Program-made: the position numbers and the translations under genes
From: Erysipelotrichia bacterium
GTDB taxonomy: Bacteria; Bacillota_I; Bacilli_A; Erysipelotrichales; Erysipelotrichaceae
Direction of reading: 5' to 3'
DNA length: 25,601 nucleotides
NCBI GenBank assembly: GCA_009916335.1
Contig: SAAR01000012.1
Span: forward strand, 1-25,601
In this document: positions 8,849 to 16,560 of the stretch, one piece after another
Layout of the letters: each line of letters starts with the position of its first letter
Numbering within the stretch: position 1 is the first letter of the stretch
Notes under the pieces: generated by a model
What the model saw: the letters and a program-made list of their open reading frames with translations, nothing else
Databases searched by the model: none
Told to the model about the DNA's origin: nothing

Positions 8849-9300
8849 AAAAAGTGTTAGTGAGTGCTTGTCTACTAGGTGAAAAATGTCGCTACGATAA
8901 AAAAAGCTGTCCACAAAAAACAGTGATTGAATATGTAAAGGATAAGCAAGTATTCCCTGTTTGTCCAGAAGCGATGGGTGGTTTAGCGATTCCTCGTACA
9001 AGTTGTGAAATTGTGAATGAACAAGTATTGAATGCACAAGGAATAGACTATACAAAAGAGTATGTGCTAGGGGCAAAAAAAGTGTTGAAGATTGCTCAAA
9101 AAGAACATATTCAGACAGCTATTTTAAAAAGTAAGAGTCCAAGTTGTGGGGTTGGCGAGATTTATGATGGTACCTTTAGTGGAAAATTGAAAGAAGGGAA
9201 TGGAATTTGTGCACAAATTTTGATGAAACATGGGATAAATGTCATAAATAGTGATGAAATCGCTTTTAAAACTAAAAAGGACAAGAAAAAACCGTTGTAA
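8842..9300 (+). CDS. DUF523 / TudS-like Fe-S protein
   Basis: Small protein of the DUF523 family, 152 aa from ATG 8842. Three conserved cysteines stand out: C10 in LVSACLLG, C41 in FPVCPE and C102 in SPSCGVG. Characterised homologues such as TudS use three such cysteines to hold a [4Fe-4S] cluster and desulfurise thiouracil, so a sulfur-removing or related Fe-S role is plausible. The substrate here is not known. The start overlaps the end of pcp (stop 8846-8848). No good ribosome binding site lies directly upstream of 8842, so translation is probably coupled to pcp termination. TTG 8836 is an alternative start adding two residues. No clear terminator follows; the ptsH promoter overlaps its end. 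Confidence 0.88.
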   Translation: MLEKVLVSACLLGEKCRYDKKSCPQKTVIEYVKDKQVFPVCPEAMGGLAIPRTSCEIVNEQVLNAQGIDYTKEYVLGAKKVLKIAQKEHIQTAILKSKSPSCGVGEIYDGTFSGKLKEGNGICAQILMKHGINVINSDEIAFKTKKDKKKPL

Positions 9301-9323
9301 GTGTTACCAATTTGTTGTAGAAT
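9295..9323 (+). promoter_or_regulatory. Promoter of ptsH
   Basis: TTGTAA (9295-9300) and TAGAAT (9318-9323) are separated by 17 bp, 41 bp upstream of the HPr start. The -35 box lies over the stop codon of the DUF523 gene. No cre site or other operator is evident. Confidence 0.65.
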
Positions 9324-9363
9324 ATAGTTAGTTAATTAAATGCATAAGGAGGAAATTTTAATT

Positions 9364-9630
9364 ATGAAAGAAATTACAGTTACTGTCATTGATCCAGTTG
9401 GATTACACGCTAGACCAGCAACAGTTGCGGTTAACGCAGCTAGCAAATACAAATGTGAAGTTAATGTTGCTTTTGGTGGGCGTGAAGTAAACATGAAATC
9501 TATTATGGGTGTTATGTCTTTAGGTATTCCAACTCAGTCTAACATCACTATTACTTGTAATGGTGAAGACGAAGATTCAGCAATTACAGCGATCGAAGAA
9601 GTATTGAGAACTCAAAAAATTATTGGGTAA
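9364..9630 (+). CDS. ptsH: Phosphocarrier protein HPr
   Basis: Small phosphocarrier of the sugar phosphotransferase system, which accepts phosphate from enzyme I and passes it to sugar-specific EIIA domains. It is 88 aa, the classic length. The phosphorylated histidine is H15 in GLHARPAT. The regulatory serine is S46 in MKSIMGVMSLGI, the site used by HPr kinase in Firmicutes to make HPr(Ser-P), the co-repressor of CcpA. ATG 9364 follows AAGGAGG; the upstream in-frame ATG 9340 would place that ribosome binding site inside the gene. It stands alone between a promoter and a strong terminator, with no ptsI next to it. Presence of S46 supports CcpA-type catabolite control, relevant to the cre site at 16422. 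Confidence 0.97.
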   Translation: MKEITVTVIDPVGLHARPATVAVNAASKYKCEVNVAFGGREVNMKSIMGVMSLGIPTQSNITITCNGEDEDSAITAIEEVLRTQKIIG

Positions 9631-9638
9631 GGAAAAAC

Positions 9639-9667
9639 AAAAGGTGGCTGTGCCACCTTTTTTGTTT
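9639..9667 (+). terminator. Rho-independent terminator after ptsH
   Basis: AAAAGGTGGC (9639-9648) pairs perfectly with GCCACCTTTT (9652-9661) around a TGT loop, and T residues continue to 9663. A strong terminator ending the single-gene ptsH transcript. Confidence 0.93.
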
Positions 9668-9792
9668 ATAGTAAAGGGGATAAGGATACTTGGTTGCATA
9701 AAAAGGATAGAACATAATAAATAGTCTAATTACAGTTGAATCATTAAATGCATTGCTTTGACATAATTGGTGGGGACAATGAATAAAATAAT

Positions 9793-9821
9793 TTGAACTC
9801 ATTGATTGCAAGATTTATCAT
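9793..9821 (+). promoter_or_regulatory. Promoter of pgcA
   Basis: TTGAAC (9793-9798), a 17-bp spacer and TATCAT (9816-9821) form a good vegetative promoter. The expected transcription start is near 9828, just before the palindrome at 9832-9848. The rest of the interval from 9668 to 9792 shows no gene; a TTGACA at 9758 lacks a well-spaced -10. Confidence 0.6.
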
Positions 9822-9831
9822 AGTTTTTAGA

Positions 9832-9848
9832 AAATGACAATGTCATTT
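9832..9848. promoter_or_regulatory. Perfect palindromic operator candidate upstream of pgcA
   Basis: AAATGACAATGTCATTT is an 8-1-8 perfect inverted repeat. It lies a few bases downstream of the predicted start of transcription and just upstream of the AAGGGAGAG ribosome binding site. This is a typical place for a repressor site. It does not match the cre consensus, and I do not recognise the regulator. Confidence 0.5.
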
Positions 9849-9864
9849 GAAAGGGAGAGATAAT

Positions 9865-11559
9865 ATGTATAAAGAAAATTATGAACGCTGGATTAATCAT
9901 CCTAATTTAGATTCTGCATTAAAAGAAGTGTTAAACACAATGAATGAAAAAGAAAAGGAAGATAGTTTTTATACGAATATTGAATTTGGAACTGCTGGTA
10001 TGAGAGGTGTGTTAGGACCAGGGACAAATCGTATTAATGTACACACAATTGCGAAGGCAAATGAGGGATTCGCTCAATACATAGTCGCAAATGGAGAAGA
10101 AGCGTGTCAGCGTGGAGTAGCGATTGCTTATGATAATCGTCATATGTCCTATGAATTTGCCATGGTTAGTGCGAGAGTATTAGCACGTCATAATATTAAG
10201 TGTTATGTGTTTAGCTCATTAAGACCAACTCCAGAATTATCGTTTGCAGTTCGTCATTTCCACTGTTTTGGAGGAATTATGATTACAGCATCGCATAATC
10301 CAAAAGAGTATAATGGATATAAGCTATATGATGAAAAAGGTTGTCAGTTAGTACCTGCACTTGCTGCACAGGTGATTGAGCGTGTCAATGCGATTGAAGA
10401 TGAATTATCCATTGTAACAAGTATTGATGCAGAAAAAGAAAAACTAATTACGATGATTGGGGAAGAAGTCGATGAGGAATACTACAAAAATGTGTTGAGT
10501 ATTCAGTTGAATCCAGAAGTGAATAAAGAGAATGTAAAAATTATTTTTACACCAGAACATGGAACAGCGAATATTCCTGTAAAAGAAGTATATACAAGAG
10601 CAGGGTATCATTTTATTCCTGTTGAGGAACAATGTAGTCCTGATCCTGATTTCTCAAATACAGCGACACCTAACCCTGAAGAAAAGGGTGCCTATGAATT
10701 AGCGTTACAATATGCACAAAGAGAAGATGCAGATATTATTCTTGTTTGTGATCCTGATGCCGATCGTATGGGTGTAGGTGTAAAACATAATGGTGAGTAT
10801 GCGTTGTTAACAGGAAATCAAAGTGGAAGTGTATTAATTGAATATATTTTCTCACAATTAAAAGCAAAAGACTTAATGCCAGCACATCCTGTTATGTTTA
10901 ATACCGTCGTTACTAGTGATTTGGGGGAAAAGATCGCTGATTACTATGGGGTAGAAACAGAAAAAACATTGACTGGTTTTAAGTTCATAGGGGAAAAGGT
11001 TGCTAAATATGAAGTAACGAATGAAAAACAGTATGTGTTTGGTTATGAAGAAAGTTATGGAAGTTTAATTAAACCATTTGTAAGAGATAAAGATGCACCA
11101 CAGGCTTGTTTAATGTTGGCTGAAGCAGCATGCTATTACAAAGAACAAGGGAAAACACTTGTAGATGTCTTAAATGATTTATACGAAAGACATGGTTATT
11201 ATGAAGAAAGTCAAGTTTCATTAACATTGAAAGGCATGGAAGGGGCTGCTAAGATTAAAGCGATCTTGGCTAACTTGCGTACTTCAAAGGTAGATAAGAT
11301 TCTTGATTATGATGTCATTAAATATGAAGATTACAAGGAATGCATCGTTAGAGAGAATGGTGTGGAAAGTAAGTTAAGTGGTTTTGCAGTTTCAGATGTA
11401 TTGAAATATTACTTGTGTGATGGTAGCTGGATTGCGATTCGTCCAAGTGGGACAGAACCAAAATGTAAATTCTATTACTGTGTAAAAGGAACATCAATGG
11501 AAGATGCACACCAAAAAGCAAATGCTTTAAAACAAGAAATGGAAAAGTATACAAAATAA
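9865..11559 (+). CDS. pgcA: Alpha-phosphoglucomutase (phosphohexomutase)
   Basis: Interconverts glucose-1-phosphate and glucose-6-phosphate, feeding glycogen, UDP-glucose and glycolysis. It is 564 aa, the length of Gram-positive PgcA enzymes. Key motifs are intact: the phosphoserine loop TASHNPKEYNGYK with S143, the metal loop DPDADRMG (D296, D298, D300), the sugar-binding loop GYEESYG (about 393-399), and the phosphate-binding RPSGTEPK (526-533). ATG 9865 follows GGGAGAG; an upstream in-frame TTG at 9847 lies in the palindrome and is rejected. Phosphomannomutase activity is possible, as in many family members. The downstream glgB and glgP genes support a role in glycogen turnover. It is followed 13 bp later by a small Dabb-domain gene in the same transcript. 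Confidence 0.94.
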   Translation: MYKENYERWINHPNLDSALKEVLNTMNEKEKEDSFYTNIEFGTAGMRGVLGPGTNRINVHTIAKANEGFAQYIVANGEEACQRGVAIAYDNRHMSYEFAMVSARVLARHNIKCYVFSSLRPTPELSFAVRHFHCFGGIMITASHNPKEYNGYKLYDEKGCQLVPALAAQVIERVNAIEDELSIVTSIDAEKEKLITMIGEEVDEEYYKNVLSIQLNPEVNKENVKIIFTPEHGTANIPVKEVYTRAGYHFIPVEEQCSPDPDFSNTATPNPEEKGAYELALQYAQREDADIILVCDPDADRMGVGVKHNGEYALLTGNQSGSVLIEYIFSQLKAKDLMPAHPVMFNTVVTSDLGEKIADYYGVETEKTLTGFKFIGEKVAKYEVTNEKQYVFGYEESYGSLIKPFVRDKDAPQACLMLAEAACYYKEQGKTLVDVLNDLYERHGYYEESQVSLTLKGMEGAAKIKAILANLRTSKVDKILDYDVIKYEDYKECIVRENGVESKLSGFAVSDVLKYYLCDGSWIAIRPSGTEPKCKFYYCVKGTSMEDAHQKANALKQEMEKYTK

Positions 11560-11572
11560 AGGGGATAAAAAA

Positions 11573-11872
11573 ATGGTTAGACATGTGGTAATGTGGAAGC
11601 TAGATGACAAATTCACAATAGATGAAAAAAAGATAATTGCAGAAACATTCAAAAGTAATTTGGAAGCGTTGCGTAATTTGATGGAAGGGGTCATGCGAAT
11701 AGAAGTAGTGAGTACACCACTTGCATCAAGTAATGTGGATATTATGCTGGTTAGCGAATTTGATAAACAGACAACATTAGATGCTTATCAAGTACACCCT
11801 AAGCATGTCGAAGTAGCTTCTTATCTAAAAGGGAAAGTAGTATCCAGAAATTGTATGGACTACGAGATTTAA
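11573..11872 (+). CDS. Dabb-domain (stress-responsive alpha/beta barrel) protein
   Basis: Small cytoplasmic protein of 99 aa with the Dabb ferredoxin-like fold. The family N-terminus MVRHVVMWKL and the block DIMLVSEFDKQTTLDAYQVHPKH are clear; H-P-x-H is typical of the family. Dabb proteins form dimers, and members range from plant stress proteins to polyketide cyclases, so no reaction can be assigned. It has a GGGGAT ribosome binding site, starts 13 bp after pgcA, and is followed by a terminator, so it forms a two-gene operon with pgcA. The reason for the pairing is unknown. Confidence 0.85.
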   Translation: MVRHVVMWKLDDKFTIDEKKIIAETFKSNLEALRNLMEGVMRIEVVSTPLASSNVDIMLVSEFDKQTTLDAYQVHPKHVEVASYLKGKVVSRNCMDYEI

Positions 11873-11877
11873 AACTT

Positions 11878-11904
11878 AAAAGATAGAGGCAACTCTATCT
11901 TTTT
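11878..11904 (+). terminator. Rho-independent terminator after the Dabb gene
   Basis: AAAAGATAGAG (11878-11888) pairs perfectly with CTCTATCTTTT (11893-11903) around a GCAA tetraloop, followed by T residues. It closes the pgcA operon. Confidence 0.93.
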
Positions 11905-11972
11905 GCGTATTAGTAAAAAATAAACAATACAATGATTCGTGTGTGTTTATCGTTACAATAGGAGAAAAAAAT

Positions 11973-13832
11973 ATGAAACGTCAAATAATTGATGCCTTTT
12001 TTGAAGGACAAAGTATAAATGCCTATGAATTAATGGGTGCACAGTTAACATTTGAAAAAGTAGATGGTGTACGTTTTAGTGTATGGGCACCAAAAGCACA
12101 TGGTGTGCAGGTGATTGGTGAGTTTAACGATTGGTCATGTGAAGATTATCATATGGAAAAAATTGATCAACGTGGACTTTGGAGTGTATTTATCCCTCAT
12201 GCAAAAGTGGGACAGGCGTATAAGTATCGTGTAACACAGGTAGATGGGACCATAGCAGATAAAATGGATCCATTTGGTTTTTATAGTGAAGTACGACCTA
12301 ATACAGCGAGTATTATACAAGATCGCTCTTATACAAAGTGGAGCGATGAAAAGTGGATGGAAAAAAGAGAGAAGAATTTAAATGCACCGATGAATATTTA
12401 TGAAGTGCATTTAGGGGCATGGAAAAAAGCAGAAAATGAAAGCGTAGATTACAAAAAAATAGCAAAAGAGCTTGTTAAATATGCAAAAGAAGGGAATTAT
12501 ACTCATGTGGAGTTTATGCCACTTAGTGAATATCCTTTTGATGGTAGTTGGGGTTATCAAACAAGTGGATACTTTAGTGCGACTTCAAGATATGGAAAAG
12601 TTGAGGATTTAAAATACTTGATTAATACGTTACATAAAGGAGGTATAGGGGTAATCTTTGATTTTGTTCCTGTCCACTTTGTAATGGATAACTTCGCTTT
12701 GAATAAGTTTGATGGTACGCATGTATATGAATACAGCAATGAATCAGATGCATATAGCGAATGGGGAACAGCGAACTTTGATTTGTGGAAAGAAGAAGTA
12801 AGAAGTTTCTTAATGAGTGCAGCTGCTTATTGGTTAGCTGAATTTCATGTAGATGGTTTACGAATGGATGCCATTAGCAATGTTATTTTCTGGCAAGGAA
12901 ATAAGGATCGTGGTGTTAATGAAGGTGGACTTGCTTTTGTACGCCGTATGAATTATAAGTTATCACAAGCGTTCCCACAAGCAATGTTAATCGCAGAAGA
13001 CTCTAGTGATTATCCAAATGTAACTAAGTCTACATTAGAAGGTGGTTTAGGTTTTGATTACAAATGGGATTTAGGTTGGATGAATGATACCTTAAACTAT
13101 TTAAAGATGGATCCAATCTATCGTAAATATCATCACAATGATATTACTTTCTCAATGGCTTATTTTTATTCAGAACGCTTTATTTTACCGTTCTCACATG
13201 ATGAAGTTGTGCATGGAAAAGCAACCATTGTCAACAAGATGTGGGGTTTATATGAAGATAAATTCAGACAGGCGAGAATGTTATATACCTATATGTATAC
13301 ACACCCTGGTAAGAAATTAAACTTTATGGGGAATGAAATTGGTATGTTTAGAGAGTTTGATGAAGAAGTGGAAAATGATTGGATGTTATTAGAATATCCA
13401 ATGCATGATTCCTTTGCTAAATTTATAAAAAACTTAGGAAATATTTACAAAAAGCATTCTGCATTGTATGATAATGATTATGATTATCGTCATTTTGAGT
13501 GGATTGATGCCGATAATTGTAATGAGAATTTGTTTAGTTATATGCGTCATAGTGAAGAAGAAACAGTCGTTGTGATCTTAAATATGTCCCCTAATACCTA
13601 TATGAAACATCGTTTTGGGGTGAATGAGGCAGGAACATATAAAGAGATTAGCAACTCGGAAAATGAAATTTACTCTGGTTGCAATATAATTAACCCTAGA
13701 GCGATTCGTGCAAAAAAGGAGGAAACAGATTACAAACCTTACTATATTGAGGTAGATGTTGCACCATTTGCAGGAATTATCTTAGAGCATAAAAAAAAGA
13801 GAGAAGAGAAAGAAGTAAAAAAGAAAAAGTAG
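11973..13832 (+). CDS. glgB: 1,4-alpha-glucan (glycogen) branching enzyme
   Basis: GH13 enzyme that cuts alpha-1,4 glucan chains and rejoins them by alpha-1,6 links. It is 619 aa, as for the shorter bacterial type with a single N-terminal CBM48 module (about 25-110, including FSVWAPKAHGVQVIGEFNDW). The catalytic barrel shows NIYEVHLGAW, the block EYPFDGSWGYQ, nucleophile D299 in GLRMDAI, acid/base E342 in LIAEDSS and D410 in PFSHDEVVHGK. The motif usually written AEEST reads AEDSS, but the catalytic glutamate is kept. A beta-domain and a lysine-rich tail (last about 20 residues) complete the protein. ATG 11973 follows TAGGAG; GTG 11943 has no ribosome binding site. It is 27 bp upstream of glgP, its functional partner. 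I see no convincing promoter upstream. Confidence 0.94.
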   Translation: MKRQIIDAFFEGQSINAYELMGAQLTFEKVDGVRFSVWAPKAHGVQVIGEFNDWSCEDYHMEKIDQRGLWSVFIPHAKVGQAYKYRVTQVDGTIADKMDPFGFYSEVRPNTASIIQDRSYTKWSDEKWMEKREKNLNAPMNIYEVHLGAWKKAENESVDYKKIAKELVKYAKEGNYTHVEFMPLSEYPFDGSWGYQTSGYFSATSRYGKVEDLKYLINTLHKGGIGVIFDFVPVHFVMDNFALNKFDGTHVYEYSNESDAYSEWGTANFDLWKEEVRSFLMSAAAYWLAEFHVDGLRMDAISNVIFWQGNKDRGVNEGGLAFVRRMNYKLSQAFPQAMLIAEDSSDYPNVTKSTLEGGLGFDYKWDLGWMNDTLNYLKMDPIYRKYHHNDITFSMAYFYSERFILPFSHDEVVHGKATIVNKMWGLYEDKFRQARMLYTYMYTHPGKKLNFMGNEIGMFREFDEEVENDWMLLEYPMHDSFAKFIKNLGNIYKKHSALYDNDYDYRHFEWIDADNCNENLFSYMRHSEEETVVVILNMSPNTYMKHRFGVNEAGTYKEISNSENEIYSGCNIINPRAIRAKKEETDYKPYYIEVDVAPFAGIILEHKKKREEKEVKKKK

Positions 13833-13859
13833 TGTTTTAACGAGTTAGGAGGGAACTAC

Positions 13860-16268
13860 TTGAAAGAGCAATTAACAAAAAAAGAATTTATTGAAAAATT
13901 CAAAAGACATGCAATTGAAAATTATGGACGTGAACTTGCGGATATTCATATCACCGAAAAGTACATGTTACTAGGGGAAATGATTAGAGAATATGCAGGT
14001 TATCGTTGGAAAGATTCCAAAGAAACATTAGCGAATACAGGACAAAAACAGATGTATTATTTCTCAATGGAATTTTTGATGGGGCGTTTACTAACAAACA
14101 ACTTAATGAACTTAGGGATTTATGATGTTGTAAAAGAAGGAATGCAGGAATTAGGAATGGATATTAATCAGATTGAAGAATTAGAATCTGATGCAGGACT
14201 AGGAAATGGGGGGCTAGGAAGATTAGCTGCTTGTTTCCTTGATTCCTTAGCTTCCACTAATTATGCAGGACATGGAAACTGTATCCGTTATGAATATGGT
14301 TTCTTTAAACAGTTAATCGAAAATAACGAACAGCAAGAAGTGCCTGATCTTTGGTTACGTTTAGGTAATATTTGGGAAGTAAGAAAACCAAAAGGAACTG
14401 TACAAGTACACTTTGGTGGATATGTGAACCAATACATGAATGAAAATGGCAAGATTAAGGTAAAGTTAGTCGATTCAGAAATTATTAACGCAGTACCTTA
14501 TGATGTGCCAATCGTTGGATATGATACTAAATTGACGAATACCCTTCGTCTATGGAAAGCAGAGCCAGCAGAAGAAAGTATGCATGGTGATTATACTAAA
14601 TACATTCAAGATGTCCGTAATATTTGTAACTCATTATATCCAGATGACTCTACGGAAGAAGGAAAATTACTTCGTGTAAAACAACAGTATTTCTTTGTAT
14701 GTGCTGGTATTCATTCGATGATTCGTTCTCATTTAAGAGTGTATCCATCATTAGATAACTTAGCAGAAAAAGTAGCAGTTCAGTTAAATGACACACACCC
14801 TGTGTTAGCAATTCCTGAATTGATGCGTGTTTTATTAGATGATTATGAATATGAATGGGATCAAGCTTGGGAAATTACAAGAAATACAATGGCTTATACA
14901 AACCACACTGTGCTTGCAGAGGCGTTGGAAAAATGGCCAATCCACTATATTCAAACATTATTACCAAGAATTTATATGATTATCGAAGAAATTCAGCATC
15001 GTTTTGAATTTAACTTAAATCATAAATACGCACACCCTGAATACTTAAATGCTGTATCTATTATTAAAGATGGACAGGTACATATGGCACATTTAGCAAT
15101 CGTGGGTTCTCATAGTGTGAATGGAGTAGCAAAATTACATTCACAGATTTTAAAAGATGATGTCATGAAAGAATTTGCGACAGTCATGCCATATAAATTC
15201 AACAATAAGACAAATGGAATTACACACCGTAGATGGTTATTGTATTCTGATCCACAGTTGACTTCTTTGATTGAAAAAAGAATTGGTACAGGGTTTAAAA
15301 AAGATCCACAACAGTTAAAGAAATTATTAGCATATGTTGATGATGAAAAAACGCAACAAGAATTTTTAGCGGTTAAATTAGAAAGAAAGAAAATTTTAGC
15401 AGCGTATATTAAGCGTCATTGTAATGTGGAAATTGATGTCAATTCAATTATTGATGTACAAGCAAAACGTTTACATGCTTATAAACGTCAGTTATTAAAT
15501 GTTATGCATATCATTTACTTGTATCAAAAAATGAAGGCAGACCCTAACTTTAGAATTTATCCTCGTACCTTTATTTTTGCGGCAAAAGCAGCACCAGCTT
15601 ATGTATTTGCGAAAAAAGTTATTAAGCTAATTAACTGTATTGCCGATAAGGTCAATAATGATCCTGAGATTTCTAAATATATGAAAGTTGTCTTTATTCC
15701 TAATTATGGAGTAAGTATTGCGGAAATCTTAATGAATGCAGCAGATGTATCAGAACAGATTTCTACGGCTGGTAAAGAAGCTAGTGGTACAGGAAACATG
15801 AAGTTCATGATGAATGGTGCATTAACACTTGGAACATTAGATGGGGCAAATGTAGAAATTGTCGAACATGTTGGTTTTGAAAATGCAGAAATCTTCGGTT
15901 TAAGAGCAGAAGAAGTTGCAGCAATTAAGAAAAACAATACATCTAATGTTTGGGATTACTACAATGGTGATGCAGAATTAAGAGCTGTCATTGATAGTAT
16001 TGCAGATACTACATGGTCAAATGTAAAAGATGACTTTAAACCAATCACTGATGAATTGATGTTTAAGAATGATGAATATTTATTATGTGCTGACTTTAGA
16101 AGTTATTGTGAGGCACAAAAAAATGTGCGTGCTAGATATGAAGATAAAGCTTCATGGGCTAGAATGTGTTTAGTTAATATTGCAGAAAGTGGTTATTTCT
16201 CAAGTGATCGTACAATTGAGGAATATGCAAAAGAAATTTGGCACTTAGAAAAAGTAAAAGTAAAATAG
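13860..16268 (+). CDS. glgP: Glycogen/maltodextrin phosphorylase
   Basis: PLP-dependent GT35 enzyme that releases glucose-1-phosphate from alpha-1,4 glucans. It is 802 aa, the normal length. Recognisable blocks are YFSMEFLMGR, DAGLGNGGLGRLAACF, YGFFKQ, QLNDTHP, TNGITHRRWL, DVQAKRLHAYKRQ and the PLP site EASGTGNMKFMMNGAL with K648 as the Schiff-base lysine. Translation appears to start at TTG 13860: AGGAGGG is placed ideally before it, and no ATG occurs until residue 31, inside the conserved N-terminal region. It forms an operon with glgB. The product Glc-1-P is the substrate of pgcA encoded just upstream of this operon. A terminator follows. Preference for glycogen or maltodextrin cannot be read from the sequence. 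Confidence 0.95.
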   Translation: MKEQLTKKEFIEKFKRHAIENYGRELADIHITEKYMLLGEMIREYAGYRWKDSKETLANTGQKQMYYFSMEFLMGRLLTNNLMNLGIYDVVKEGMQELGMDINQIEELESDAGLGNGGLGRLAACFLDSLASTNYAGHGNCIRYEYGFFKQLIENNEQQEVPDLWLRLGNIWEVRKPKGTVQVHFGGYVNQYMNENGKIKVKLVDSEIINAVPYDVPIVGYDTKLTNTLRLWKAEPAEESMHGDYTKYIQDVRNICNSLYPDDSTEEGKLLRVKQQYFFVCAGIHSMIRSHLRVYPSLDNLAEKVAVQLNDTHPVLAIPELMRVLLDDYEYEWDQAWEITRNTMAYTNHTVLAEALEKWPIHYIQTLLPRIYMIIEEIQHRFEFNLNHKYAHPEYLNAVSIIKDGQVHMAHLAIVGSHSVNGVAKLHSQILKDDVMKEFATVMPYKFNNKTNGITHRRWLLYSDPQLTSLIEKRIGTGFKKDPQQLKKLLAYVDDEKTQQEFLAVKLERKKILAAYIKRHCNVEIDVNSIIDVQAKRLHAYKRQLLNVMHIIYLYQKMKADPNFRIYPRTFIFAAKAAPAYVFAKKVIKLINCIADKVNNDPEISKYMKVVFIPNYGVSIAEILMNAADVSEQISTAGKEASGTGNMKFMMNGALTLGTLDGANVEIVEHVGFENAEIFGLRAEEVAAIKKNNTSNVWDYYNGDAELRAVIDSIADTTWSNVKDDFKPITDELMFKNDEYLLCADFRSYCEAQKNVRARYEDKASWARMCLVNIAESGYFSSDRTIEEYAKEIWHLEKVKVK

Positions 16269-16278
16269 TCATAAAAGT

Positions 16279-16327
16279 AAAAGATAGGTTGTCATTCACT
16301 TAAAAAGTGGAAAACGCCTATCTTTTT
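16279..16327 (+). terminator. Branched Rho-independent terminator after glgP
   Basis: AAAAGATAGG (16279-16288) pairs with CCTATCTTTT (16317-16326) followed by one more T. The 28-nt interior holds a smaller hairpin, CACTT/AAGTG, near 16297-16309. It ends the glgBP operon. The interval 16328-16421 after it holds nothing recognisable. Confidence 0.85.
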
Positions 16328-16421
16328 CCTATGTAGTAAGATTTAATTTTATATGAATTTAATGGTTTATATGATAGAAAGAAATATGTAATGAGAAACG
16401 AGTTGAAAATTACCTAAATCT

Positions 16422-16437
16422 TTGCAAACGTTTACAT
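16422..16437. promoter_or_regulatory. cre-like operator (CcpA or other LacI-family repressor)
   Basis: TTGCAAACGTTTACAT matches the Bacillus cre consensus WTGNNARCGNWWWCAW at every position. It overlaps the -35 box and the 5' part of the spacer, where binding would repress. The S46-containing HPr encoded at 9364 supports CcpA-type control in this organism. Other LacI-family repressors bind similar CG-centred palindromes, so the regulator is inferred. Confidence 0.75.
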
Positions 16438-16449
16438 CTTTGCTATAAT
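16422..16449 (+). promoter_or_regulatory. Extended -10 promoter of an uncharacterised transcript
   Basis: TTGCAA (16422-16427), a 16-bp spacer and a perfect TATAAT (16444-16449) preceded by TGC (extended -10) make this one of the best promoters in the window. The predicted start of transcription is near 16455-16456, exactly at the first base of the CTTTAGAG helix. The -35 box and the start of the spacer are covered by the cre-like site. Confidence 0.8.
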
Positions 16450-16455
16450 ACCTGA

Positions 16456-16542
16456 CTTTAGAGGTTTAGGATTAAACATTGGGAGAATCTCTAAAGATGG
16501 GTGTTAAATACAAATGTTTAGGTGAGGAAGTGTTTAAAACCC
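16456..16542 (+). ncRNA. Structured 5' leader RNA candidate, two hairpins with loop complementarity
   Basis: Hairpin 1: CTTTAGAG (16456-16463) pairs with CTCTAAAG (16489-16496), with an inner GTTTA/TAAAC stem (16464-16468 with 16473-16477). Hairpin 2: GGGT (16499-16502) pairs with ACCC (16539-16542) and, past one G-A mismatch, TTAAA (16504-16508) with TTTAA (16533-16537). TAAACATT (16473-16480) in hairpin 1 is complementary over 8 nt to AATGTTTA (16513-16520) in the loop of hairpin 2, allowing a pseudoknot or an alternative pairing to the inner stem. I do not recognise a known riboswitch class. Pairing was judged by eye and the region is AT-rich, so structure is a hypothesis. Confidence 0.45.
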
Positions 16543-16553
16543 GAATAAATTGA
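16497..16553 (+). CDS. Possible 18-aa leader peptide
   Basis: A short frame MGVKYKCLGEEVFKTRIN starts at ATG 16497, directly after the closing strand of hairpin 1. A GGGAG at 16481-16485 lies 11 nt upstream, inside that hairpin, so folding could control access to it. The peptide would be charged and soluble, with one cysteine. The frame overlaps the whole of hairpin 2, as expected for an attenuator-like leader peptide, but it could also be chance. No homologue is known to me. Confidence 0.3.
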   Translation: MGVKYKCLGEEVFKTRIN

Positions 16554-16560
16554 AAACACA

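Noticed and set aside
9758..9789. TTGACA with TAAAAT as a pgcA promoter
   Set aside because: The -35 is perfect but the spacer is 20 bp; TTGAAC-17-TATCAT at 9793 is better placed.
11928..11959. Two TACAAT hexamers upstream of glgB as promoters
   Set aside because: Neither has a recognisable -35 at proper distance, and the second overlaps the ribosome binding site.
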